A model generated the notes under the pieces. The model was not told the DNA's origin. It saw only the letters and a program-made list of their open reading frames with translations, and searched no databases. Of a stretch of DNA of 36,999 nt, positions 9,028-16,331 are shown piece by piece. How positions within the stretch are numbered: the first letter of the stretch is position 1; each line of letters starts with the position of its first letter. The DNA is taken from NCBI GenBank assembly GCA_021203145.1, contig JAJQBS010000017.1, forward strand, positions 1-36,999, read 5' to 3'. A program made the position numbers and the translations under genes. This stretch comes from Lachnospiraceae bacterium (GTDB taxonomy: Bacteria; Bacillota; Clostridia; Lachnospirales; Lachnospiraceae).

Positions 9028-10626
9028 ATGTATCGAATTCTGATCGCAGATGATGAGGGGCTGATGCTGGAATCATTGAAGACCATTATCATGAGCCAGT
9101 ACGGCGACTGCTGTACCCTGGAAACGGCAAAAACCGGCAGGGCCGTGATTGAGAAGACGGAAAGCTTTCATCCCGATATTGTGTTTCTCGACATCCATAT
9201 GCCCGGCATTAACGGCATCCAGGCGATGAAGGAAGTCCGCAAATCCAACAGCACCGCCCTCTTTTATATCATTTCTGCCTATGACAAATTTGATTACGCA
9301 AAAGAGGCGATTGACCTTGGGGTGGAAAAATACCTGACCAAACCGATTTCCCGCAAAACCATACTTTCCACGGTAGAGGAGGCCATAAAAAAGGTGGATC
9401 ACAACCGCGCGCTGCGCCGCTCTCAGCTGGAGATTCAGGAAAAAATGGAGGTCATCATCCCCGTCATGGAGCAGAGCATTATCACCAACCTGCTCTTCCA
9501 GACGGAAATGCAGGATGTCGGCTACTATCTGCAGCTCCTGGATGTAGAGGAAACCTGCGGCTATATCATGGTCATCCAGTTTGGCACGGAGTATGAGAAC
9601 GGACGGCTGATCAGCCCGGTCCGCATGAGTGTGCAGGCGCAGGACTTTTATCCGGATTTGCGCTCCCTGGTAAAAGCATCCCTGAATTGTCTGGTAGGTC
9701 CCGTCATGTCAAACCGGATCGTATTGCTCGTCCCTCACCAGGGTGGGCAGATTTCCTACGAAGATCGGATCCTTATCGTAGAGAATACGCGCAGGCTGCT
9801 CACGAAGCTGGAGGAGCAGCTGGGCGCTAAGTTCCGCGCCGGTATCGGGCGAGTCCGTAAAATCGAGGATTTGCAGCTCTCCTACCGGGAGGCGCTGTGT
9901 TCCTTAAATGGCAGTAAAAGCCGTGTCATCCACACGGAAGACCTGCAGCCGGAGGGTCTCTATGGGGAGGAATTCCCGGATGAAACAGAGCGGCGGATGT
10001 TCCGATTTCTGGAGGACGGCAACACGTCAGCCATGCTCTCGGAGTCAAATATCTTCTTCGACTGGATGATCCAGCACTATCCGGACGACCGCGGCAACAT
10101 CTGCCTCAAGGTTCTGGAATATATTATCCGGGCGGAGGGAATCGCTTTCGAGTCCGGAACTGTCAATTACAATTTCAGTGACCGGAACGACTATCTGGAG
10201 ACAGCGACTTCGTTTGCGGATTATGAATCTCTGCGTCAGTGGTTTGTGGAAAAAATGGCCGCAGCCTGCGACACCATCCACGACTATCGGGAATCTCAGT
10301 CCGATTCGGTCATAAAAAAAGCACAGGCTTACATAAGGGAGAATTACAGCCATGACATTTCGCTGGATGACGTCTCCCGCGCGGTAAATATCAGTCCCTA
10401 CTATTTCAGCAAGGTTTTCAAGGAGGAATCCGGCGAAAATTTCATCGAATATCTGACCCGGGTGCGTGTCGAAAAAGCGAAAGAGCTGCTGGAAAAGCCC
10501 GACCTGAGCATCAAGATCATCAGCTCCATGTGCGGCTACTCGGATCCGAATTATTTCAGCAGGCTTTTCAAAAAGCAGACAGACATGACGCCGCGGGAAT
10601 ACAGGATGAAGGTTAGCGGACAGTAG
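9028..10626 (+). CDS. YesN-type response regulator with AraC-family DNA-binding domain
   Basis: The 532-residue protein has an N-terminal receiver domain (DDE near residues 8-10, phosphoacceptor Asp in FLDIHMPG, Lys in TKPIS). A long middle region follows, then a C-terminal AraC-type pair of helix-turn-helix motifs over the last 100 residues (ISLDDVSRAVNISPYYFSKVFKEES and IKIISSMCGYSDPNYFSRLFKK regions). Proteins of this shape act with LytS/YesM kinases to switch on sugar uptake genes. The ATG at 9028 has AGGAG 12 bases upstream; an earlier in-frame ATG at 8965 lacks a ribosome site and would add residues before the receiver domain. The likely targets are the divergent transporter operon and the lipoprotein gene downstream. 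Confidence 0.9.
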   Translation: MYRILIADDEGLMLESLKTIIMSQYGDCCTLETAKTGRAVIEKTESFHPDIVFLDIHMPGINGIQAMKEVRKSNSTALFYIISAYDKFDYAKEAIDLGVEKYLTKPISRKTILSTVEEAIKKVDHNRALRRSQLEIQEKMEVIIPVMEQSIITNLLFQTEMQDVGYYLQLLDVEETCGYIMVIQFGTEYENGRLISPVRMSVQAQDFYPDLRSLVKASLNCLVGPVMSNRIVLLVPHQGGQISYEDRILIVENTRRLLTKLEEQLGAKFRAGIGRVRKIEDLQLSYREALCSLNGSKSRVIHTEDLQPEGLYGEEFPDETERRMFRFLEDGNTSAMLSESNIFFDWMIQHYPDDRGNICLKVLEYIIRAEGIAFESGTVNYNFSDRNDYLETATSFADYESLRQWFVEKMAAACDTIHDYRESQSDSVIKKAQAYIRENYSHDISLDDVSRAVNISPYYFSKVFKEESGENFIEYLTRVRVEKAKELLEKPDLSIKIISSMCGYSDPNYFSRLFKKQTDMTPREYRMKVSGQ

Positions 10627-10717
10627 ATCATATCGTATGTTTTTGCAAATACATAGAGCATGCTTCATTCCAGATCCAGATGGGAAAAGAGGAGGAAGCA
10701 TTACAGGAGGGTCATAA

Positions 10718-11968
10718 ATGGCAGCCGGAGGATTTATTGTCGATGACAATCAGACAAACCGTTGCAGGCAGATGAATCGTCCAGTCAGTAACGGCGCAAT
10801 GGGCAAGGTATTTCACCGGCGCACCGGCGATGCGGCGAGCAGGGTATTTCATCGGCGCACCGGCGATGCGGCGGGCAGGGTATTTCATCGGCGCAGCGTC
10901 TGCGCTTTCTTTCGACCGCTGCTGTTTCTGCTGCTGTTTTTCGCGGTGTTTTCTCTGACCGGCTGTACGCAGACAGATGAAGTCACAGAGACAGAGACTC
11001 CCGAGACAGAGGCCCGGCTCCAGATCGGGCTGAGCTTTGACTCCTTCGTGATTGAGCGCTGGCTCCGCGACCGGGACATGTTTGTCTCCACTGCCCAGAG
11101 TCTCGGTGCAGATGTCAACGTGCAGGTAGCGGGCGGCGATGTGGATGAACAGATTTCACAGATTGAGTATTTTATCCAGAAAAAAATGGATGTAATCGTA
11201 ATCATCGCCGTCGACGGCGACGCCCTGAAGGATGTGGTAAACGACGCGATTTCCAATGGCATCCGCGTGATCTGCTATGACCGCCTGGTCTATGACGTGG
11301 ACGCGGATCTCTATATTTCCTTTGACAACCGCCAGGTCGGTGTGCTGATGGCGGAGACGCTGATCAGCGCCTGTCCGGAGGGCGGCGATATCTTTGCCAT
11401 CTACGGTTCGCCGACCGACCTGAATGTGGACGACGTCGTGGACGGCTTCACATCGACTCTCGAGGGAAGCGGGCTTAACATCATCTACTCCGCCTATTGC
11501 GACAACTGGCTGGCGGAGCTTGCCTTTGACTATGTGAACGAGGGTCTGGAGATCACAAACGATATCGTCGCCGTCATGTGCGGAAATGATGATCTCGCCA
11601 GCCAGGCGATCAAGGCTCTCTCTGAAAACCAGCTTGCCGGAGAGGTGACCGTCGTCGGGCAGGACGCCGAGCTTTCCGCCTGCCAGCGGATTGTCGAAGG
11701 CACACAGGAAATGACCGTCTACAAATCCGTTGAGGAAGAGGCGATGGTTGCCGCGACTCTTGCCGTCGCTCTCGCGCGTGGGGAAGACATCACATCAGAG
11801 GATTGTGCCTGGCCGGTCACGGAGACCATCGACTCCGGCTCATACGAAGTGCCGTATTATAAGCTCGATCCCGTCGCCGTGACGGCTGACAACATTGACG
11901 AAGTCATCATCGCCGGCGGCTACCATTCCAGAGACGACGTGTATCTGAATATCCGGGATGAGGAATGA
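10718..11968 (+). CDS. XylF-like sugar-binding lipoprotein with repeat-expanded signal peptide
   Basis: The 416-residue protein carries a lipobox LTGC (Cys83) after a hydrophobic stretch at 64-80, then a type I sugar-binding domain close to XylF: QIGLSFDSFVIERW, GGDVDEQISQIEYFI, CYDRLVYDVDADLYISFDN and GQDAELSACQRI. It should be a membrane-anchored extracellular sugar receptor, perhaps xylose. The n-region before the hydrophobic core is very long (about 63 residues) because it holds a 36-bp tandem repeat coding VFHRRTGDAASR-like units. The ATG at 10718 is supported by AGGAGGG seven bases upstream; Met20 and Met28 are later alternatives without clear ribosome sites. It is the last gene of the sensor operon and gives the locus a third binding protein. 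Confidence 0.85.
   Translation: MAAGGFIVDDNQTNRCRQMNRPVSNGAMGKVFHRRTGDAASRVFHRRTGDAAGRVFHRRSVCAFFRPLLFLLLFFAVFSLTGCTQTDEVTETETPETEARLQIGLSFDSFVIERWLRDRDMFVSTAQSLGADVNVQVAGGDVDEQISQIEYFIQKKMDVIVIIAVDGDALKDVVNDAISNGIRVICYDRLVYDVDADLYISFDNRQVGVLMAETLISACPEGGDIFAIYGSPTDLNVDDVVDGFTSTLEGSGLNIIYSAYCDNWLAELAFDYVNEGLEITNDIVAVMCGNDDLASQAIKALSENQLAGEVTVVGQDAELSACQRIVEGTQEMTVYKSVEEEAMVAATLAVALARGEDITSEDCAWPVTETIDSGSYEVPYYKLDPVAVTADNIDEVIIAGGYHSRDDVYLNIRDEE
10808..10898 (+). repeat. 36-bp in-frame minisatellite in signal-peptide coding region
   Basis: Unit 1 spans 10808-10843 and unit 2 10844-10879, with two mismatches between them, followed by a 19-base partial unit. Each unit codes 12 residues of the form VFHRRTGDAASR, so gain or loss keeps the reading frame and lengthens the basic n-region of the lipoprotein. 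Confidence 0.9.
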
Positions 11969-12042
11969 AAATCAAGCATACAGAGTCCGGCGGAAACGCA
12001 CGTCTGTCCGATAAAAATCATTTTATAACCAGAATCCGGCTT

Positions 12043-12978
12043 CTACGCAGAAAACAATGGGGTAGAAAGATACCGGTCTCCGGAATCCGGCAGGAGTACG
12101 ACGATGGTCTTCCCTGTGTTCTCCTCTCTTTTTGCCAGCTGTACGGCTGCCTTCAGCGCGGCTCCAGAGGAAATCCCCACCAGGATCCCTTCCGTGCGGG
12201 CAAACACCCTGCCCTCCTCGAACGCGTCCTCGTTCTCAATCGCTATGACCTCATCGTAAACCTTTGTGTTGAGTACATCCGGTACAAACCCGGCGCCGAT
12301 GCCCTGGATCTTGTGCGCTCCGGCTGTTCCTCTGGAAAGCACCGGGCTGGAAGCGGGCTCTACCGCCACGATCTTCACCGCAGGATTCTGCTCCTTCAGA
12401 TACTCGCCGACGCCAGTCACCGTACCGCCGGTACCGACGCCCGCCACAAAGATATCCACCTGCCCGTCGGTCTGCTCCCAGATCTCCGGGCCGGTCGTGG
12501 CCTTGTGCACCGCGGGATTCGCCGGATTGCCAAACTGACCCAGGATCACAGAGCCTTCGATCTCCTTATGCAGCTCCTCCGCCTTCGCGATCGCGCCCTT
12601 CATGCCCTTCGCGCCCTCGGTAAGCACCAGCTGCGCGCCATATGCTTTCAGAAGATTCCGCCGCTCCACACTCATCGTATCCGGGAGTGTCAGGATCGTT
12701 TTATATCCCTTCGCCGTCCCCACAGCAGCCAGCCCGATGCCGGTATTCCCGCTCGTCGGTTCGATAATGGTAGCCCCCGTCGTCAAAATTCCCTTCTCCT
12801 CTGCATCCTCAATCATAGCCAATGCTATGCGATCCTTTACAGAACCGGCTGGATTCAGGTATTCCAGCTTTGCCAGGATTGTCACTCCCCCGATGCCGGC
12901 TGCTTTTGCATAACGGTTCAGCTGCAACATGGGGGTCTTTCCAATCAGTTCCAGTGAGCTTTGCTTAATATCTGCCAT
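12043..12978 (-). CDS. cysK: Cysteine synthase A (O-acetylserine sulfhydrylase)
   Basis: The 311-residue pyridoxal-phosphate enzyme converts O-acetylserine and sulfide to cysteine in the cytoplasm. Visible landmarks are the PLP lysine in SVKDRIAL near 43, the TSGNTGIG substrate loop near 71-78, the phosphate-binding [13 protein letters not shown] stretch near 177-189 and the C-terminal [12 protein letters not shown] typical of CysK. Length is normal for the family. The ATG at 12978 has AGGAGG eight bases upstream; an in-frame TTG two codons earlier is less well placed. It has a consensus promoter and a CymR-like operator, so sulfur-responsive control is likely. It is a single-gene unit, convergent with the lipoprotein gene. 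Confidence 0.96.
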   Translation of the reverse strand: MADIKQSSLELIGKTPMLQLNRYAKAAGIGGVTILAKLEYLNPAGSVKDRIALAMIEDAEEKGILTTGATIIEPTSGNTGIGLAAVGTAKGYKTILTLPDTMSVERRNLLKAYGAQLVLTEGAKGMKGAIAKAEELHKEIEGSVILGQFGNPANPAVHKATTGPEIWEQTDGQVDIFVAGVGTGGTVTGVGEYLKEQNPAVKIVAVEPASSPVLSRGTAGAHKIQGIGAGFVPDVLNTKVYDEVIAIENEDAFEEGRVFARTEGILVGISSGAALKAAVQLAKREENTGKTIVVLLPDSGDRYLSTPLFSA

Positions 12979-13010
12979 AATCAAATCCTCCTGCGTTTGC
13001 TTTGTTTTAT

Positions 13011-13031
13011 TTCCTACTTAATAAATAGGAA
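13011..13031 (-). promoter_or_regulatory. CymR-like operator in the cysK leader
   Basis: TTCCTA and TAGGAA face each other across nine bases, within an AT-rich frame, just downstream of the predicted cysK start of transcription. Rrf2-family CymR repressors of cysteine genes in Firmicutes bind motifs of this ATAGGAA-type dyad. The assignment rests on motif look and gene context; a further TTCCTATTTA half-site lies at 13110-13119, nearer the divergent deacetylase gene. Confidence 0.5.
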
Positions 13032-13047
13032 TAATATGTTTTCTTGT

Positions 13048-13076
13048 ATTATACGTCTGTTCTTCTATGTTGTCAA
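13048..13076 (-). promoter_or_regulatory. Consensus sigma-A promoter of cysK
   Basis: On the minus strand TTGACA (13071-13076) and TATAAT (13048-13053) are separated by exactly 17 bases. Both hexamers match the vegetative consensus in full. Transcription would start near 13040, just before the dyad at 13011-13031. Confidence 0.85.
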
Positions 13077-13184
13077 CTACTTTTTAAAATCAAAATCTTT
13101 TTTCTTACTCTTCCTATTTAGGTGAAAATGTATTATACTAACCACTGGAACATATTTCCAAAGCAAAAGGGAGGAGAAAGAAAG

Positions 13185-14609
13185 ATGAAGAGAAAACTGT
13201 TTCTGACACCAGTTCTGTTATTTGTCCTGATTCTGACATTCTGTCTGTCAGGATCTGCCCAGGCCGCAGAAAGCACGGATTCCGCTCAGGCGGAGGAGAC
13301 GGAAACGGAAGCTCCTGCGGACGGATTTGTCACGGTAAACGGCCAGACCCTGTATTACCAGAACGGCCTGGCATATACCGGGGTAACGAAAATCGATGGC
13401 AGCTGGTATTATTTTCTGAATGGAGTTATGCAGAAATCCGTCTGGTACACCTCGGCTGACAACGCAAAATACTATTTCCGTCAGGATGGGGTTATGGCCC
13501 TCAGCAAGCGGATCAAGATCGGCAGCTACTATTATTATTTTAATGCCAGCGGTCAGATGGTCACCAGTAAGCGCGTCAAAATCAGCGGAAATTACTACTA
13601 TTTTAACGCAAAAGGGAGAATGGTTACCGCCAAACGTGTCAAAATCAGTGGAAACTATTATTATTTCAGCTCAAGTGGCAAGATGGTCACCAGCAAAAAG
13701 GTAAAGATCGGCAACTACTACTATTATTTCGGTTCCAAAGGCAAAATGGTCACCGGAATGAAGAAGATCAACGGCTATTATTACTATTTTAAATCAAATG
13801 GCCGAATGGTCACCGGCCTGAAAAAGATCAATGGCAGCTACTATTATTTTAAATCAAACGGGAAGCGGCTCACCGGCTGGCTGACGGACGATAGTGGAAA
13901 TAAATATTACTTTGACAAAAAAACCGGCAAGCGCGTGACCGGCAAACAGATTATCTCACATTACATCCGCTACTTTAACAAGAAGGGTGTACTGTACCGT
14001 TCCGTAGATATGAACGGAAAAATGGTCGCTCTTACCTACGACGATGGTCCGTCCGCCAATACGACCACCATTCTGAATACCCTGAAGCAGTATAACAGTG
14101 TGGCGACCTTTTTCGTAGTCGGAAGCCGTGTATCCACCTACAAATCCACGGTAAAAGCCGCATACGATATGGGATGCGAGATCGGCAACCACACCTGGAA
14201 CCACGCCACCCTGACAACGCTGTCCGCCTCCTCCATCAAGAGCCAGCTTACCCAGACGAACAATGCAGTCAAGGCAGTCACCGGCGTATCTCCCGTCATC
14301 ATGCGCGCGCCGGGTGGCGCGACAAACAGCACGGTATGCAGCGTCGCGGGCATGCCGATCATCTACTGGTCGATCGACACGCGCGACTGGGCGACGCACA
14401 GCTCCGCGCAGACGATCAGCGCCGTGCTCAATCATGTCCAGGACGGCGATATTATCCTGATGCATGACCTGTACAGCTGGACTGCCAATGCCTCCAAGAC
14501 GATCATCCCTTCTTTGATCAAAAAGGGCTACCAGCTCGTGACTGTCAGCGAGCTCGCCGAATGCCGTGGGGGAATGACCAACGGAACCGTTTATAAGAGT
14601 TTCCGATAA
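13185..14609 (+). CDS. Secreted polysaccharide deacetylase with cell-wall-binding repeats
   Basis: The 474-residue protein has a signal peptide (cut near AQA-AES, residue 28) and about ten aromatic YYYF-rich choline/glucan-binding-type repeats at 50-270. A NodB deacetylase domain follows from residue 280. NodB motifs are intact: TYDDGP (284-289), HTWNH (336-340), RAPGG (374-378), DTRDW and ILMHDLY. It should remove N-acetyl groups from peptidoglycan or another surface glycan while bound to the wall. The start at 13185 follows GGGAGGAG; an in-frame ATG at 13122 would add residues ahead of the signal peptide. The coding DNA of the repeats is itself repetitive. Confidence 0.9.
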   Translation: MKRKLFLTPVLLFVLILTFCLSGSAQAAESTDSAQAEETETEAPADGFVTVNGQTLYYQNGLAYTGVTKIDGSWYYFLNGVMQKSVWYTSADNAKYYFRQDGVMALSKRIKIGSYYYYFNASGQMVTSKRVKISGNYYYFNAKGRMVTAKRVKISGNYYYFSSSGKMVTSKKVKIGNYYYYFGSKGKMVTGMKKINGYYYYFKSNGRMVTGLKKINGSYYYFKSNGKRLTGWLTDDSGNKYYFDKKTGKRVTGKQIISHYIRYFNKKGVLYRSVDMNGKMVALTYDDGPSANTTTILNTLKQYNSVATFFVVGSRVSTYKSTVKAAYDMGCEIGNHTWNHATLTTLSASSIKSQLTQTNNAVKAVTGVSPVIMRAPGGATNSTVCSVAGMPIIYWSIDTRDWATHSSAQTISAVLNHVQDGDIILMHDLYSWTANASKTIIPSLIKKGYQLVTVSELAECRGGMTNGTVYKSFR

Positions 14610-14619
14610 ACAATAAAAC

Positions 14620-14658
14620 GCCCCTGCCGCATCCGGGATGGCCAGGCTGCACCGGGGC
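14620..14658 (+). terminator. Possible terminator after deacetylase gene
   Basis: GCCCC (14620-14624) pairs with GGGGC (14654-14658), with partly paired bases in between (GCATCC with GGATG), followed by TTTG only. It is well placed, 10 bases after the stop, but the T-tract is short. Confidence 0.4.
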
Positions 14659-14749
14659 TTTGCAGGAACCGGCAAATTTCAAAGCGCGTTTATCATTCCC
14701 TGTAAATGAAGTGCGCGGATGCATAAAACCAGTTCAGGAAGTGACACTT

Positions 14750-15274
14750 ATGGGTACATACACCATTATCCGTTCAAATCGGAAAACCGCTTCGCTCCAG
14801 GTCAAAAGCGACGGCCAGGTAGTTGTCCGGGCACCGTACTATATGCCGTCCGGCCAGATTGATGAATTTGTCCGCTCACATGAGGCCTGGATCGCGCGGA
14901 CCAGGGGAAAGCTTCTGGCAGCCGAGCAGAACCGGCGCGAAATCACACCGGCGGAGCGGGAGCAGGGCGTACAGGCCGCCCTCTCCTATCTTCCGCAGCG
15001 CGTGGCTTATTACGCCGCGCGCATGGGTGTGAACTATGGGCGGATCACCATACGCGAGCAGAAAACGCGGTGGGGAAGCTGCAGTTCTGCCGGCAATCTG
15101 AATTTCAACTGGAAGCTGATGCTCGTGCCGCCCGAGCTTCTTGATTATGTCGTAGTACATGAGCTCGCGCACCGAAGAGAAATGAATCATTCGCCGCAAT
15201 TTTGGGCGATTGTGGAAAAAGAGCTGCCGGACTACCGGGAAAGACGGCGGCGGCTGAAAGAAATCAATCTGTAA
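14750..15274 (+). CDS. YgjP-like (DUF45, PF01863) zinc metallopeptidase
   Basis: The 174-residue protein matches the M48-like YgjP/DUF45 family. The zinc site is clear: HELAH at 137-141 with a third ligand His147 in EMNHSPQFW. Another family hallmark, TRWGSCSSAGNLNFNWKL, sits at 107-123. Substrate and role are not established for this family; a cytoplasmic protease or related hydrolase is assumed. The ATG at 14750 is preceded by AGGAAG at about ten bases; an earlier in-frame ATG at 14660 lies inside the terminator region. It seems to be a stand-alone gene, convergent with the methyltransferase gene. Confidence 0.85.
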   Translation: MGTYTIIRSNRKTASLQVKSDGQVVVRAPYYMPSGQIDEFVRSHEAWIARTRGKLLAAEQNRREITPAEREQGVQAALSYLPQRVAYYAARMGVNYGRITIREQKTRWGSCSSAGNLNFNWKLMLVPPELLDYVVVHELAHRREMNHSPQFWAIVEKELPDYRERRRRLKEINL

Positions 15275-15284
15275 GTGATGCACA

Positions 15285-15318
15285 CAGACGCGAGACTGCC
15301 TGGGCAGTCTCGCGTCTG
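15285..15318. terminator. Perfect 16-bp hairpin between convergent genes
   Basis: CAGACGCGAGACTGCC (15285-15300) is followed by TG and then its exact complement to 15318. The hairpin lies ten bases after the metallopeptidase stop and 50 bases from the methyltransferase stop. No T-tract follows on either strand, so it may be a bidirectional hairpin that relies on other factors, or an mRNA 3' end stabiliser. Confidence 0.6.
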
Positions 15319-15367
15319 CGCAAAGTAAACCGACTTACATCGTTTAGACACTAGGGAAGGCCGTTCA

Positions 15368-16264
15368 TCAGCGCGGGACGGTCTGCTCCCACCGCCCTGT
15401 CGCTCCACAGGGCAGCACCAGGCGGCTTTCCCTCACCGGCAGTCCGATCTCACCTGATTCCACATGCCCGCCTCGTTTCCTCAGCTCAGTCGCGAGCAAA
15501 TACGTAAGCACCGAGGGAGCCAGTCCGGTCGTGTAGGAATTGACCAGGAAAAACAGTGGTTTTTCCGAAAGCAGGGCAGCACACGCATGGATCAGCGGAT
15601 GAATCGAATCCTCGATCTTCCAGATTTCACCCTTCGGTCCGCGCCCATAGGACGGCGGATCCATGATAATACCGTCGTAATGATTCCCGCGGCGGATCTC
15701 CCGCTCCACAAACTTCATGCAGTCGTCGACCAGCCAGCGGATGGGCGCATCAGAAAGTCCGGATACGGCGGCGTTTTCCTTCGCCCAGCCAACCATCCCC
15801 TTTGAGGCGTCCACATGCGTGACCAGGGCTCCGGCTGCCGCGGCCGCAAGCGTCGCGCCTCCTGTATACGCAAAAAGGTTCAGCACACTGACTGGCCGGC
15901 CGGCGCCCCGGATTTTCGCGGAAATCCAGTCCCAATTCACCGCCTGCTCCGGAAACAGGCCGGTATGCTTGAAGGCAAACGGTTTCAGCCAGAATGTCAT
16001 TTCACCATAACGGATGCTCCACTGCTGCGGGAGAGAGAAGAATTCCCATTCCCCGCCGCCCCTGCTGCTGCAGTGGTAATGGCCGTTCGGATGCTTCCAC
16101 CCGCCATGTGTGCGCGGCGTATTCCAGATCACCTGCGGATCCGGGCGCACCAGCAGATAATTGCCCCACTTCTCCAGTTTTTCTCCTCCTGAGGCGTCTA
16201 TCACTTCAAAATCCCGCCATCGTTCTGCAATCCACATGCCGTTTATCCCCTGCCCGCTTTCCAT
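15368..16264 (-). CDS. Class I SAM-dependent methyltransferase (RlmI/RlmK-like, PF10672)
   Basis: The 298-residue protein has a Rossmann-type methyltransferase core. Motif I is NLFAYTGGATLAAAAAG near 134-150, the acidic HVDASKG follows, and motif IV is IIMDPPSYGRGPKG near 205. These match 23S rRNA cytosine/guanine methyltransferases of the RlmI/RlmK type, which act on ribosomal RNA. It lacks the N-terminal PUA domain of the longer family members, so the exact target is open. The ATG at 16264 has AGGGGA eight to nine bases upstream. It follows the epimerase gene on the same strand by 67 bases and may be co-transcribed with it. Confidence 0.85.
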   Translation of the reverse strand: MESGQGINGMWIAERWRDFEVIDASGGEKLEKWGNYLLVRPDPQVIWNTPRTHGGWKHPNGHYHCSSRGGGEWEFFSLPQQWSIRYGEMTFWLKPFAFKHTGLFPEQAVNWDWISAKIRGAGRPVSVLNLFAYTGGATLAAAAAGALVTHVDASKGMVGWAKENAAVSGLSDAPIRWLVDDCMKFVEREIRRGNHYDGIIMDPPSYGRGPKGEIWKIEDSIHPLIHACAALLSEKPLFFLVNSYTTGLAPSVLTYLLATELRKRGGHVESGEIGLPVRESRLVLPCGATGRWEQTVPR

Positions 16265-16331
16265 GATTCTATTCCCCTGTCAACCGTATAAAGATACTCC
16301 GCTTTTTATCCTCCTGGTCATCTGATTATAT

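Noticed and set aside
11965..12957. Long open frame on the plus strand opposite cysK
   Set aside because: It is antisense to a complete, well-conserved cysK, has no recognisable domain and no ribosome site; its composition is that of a shadow frame.
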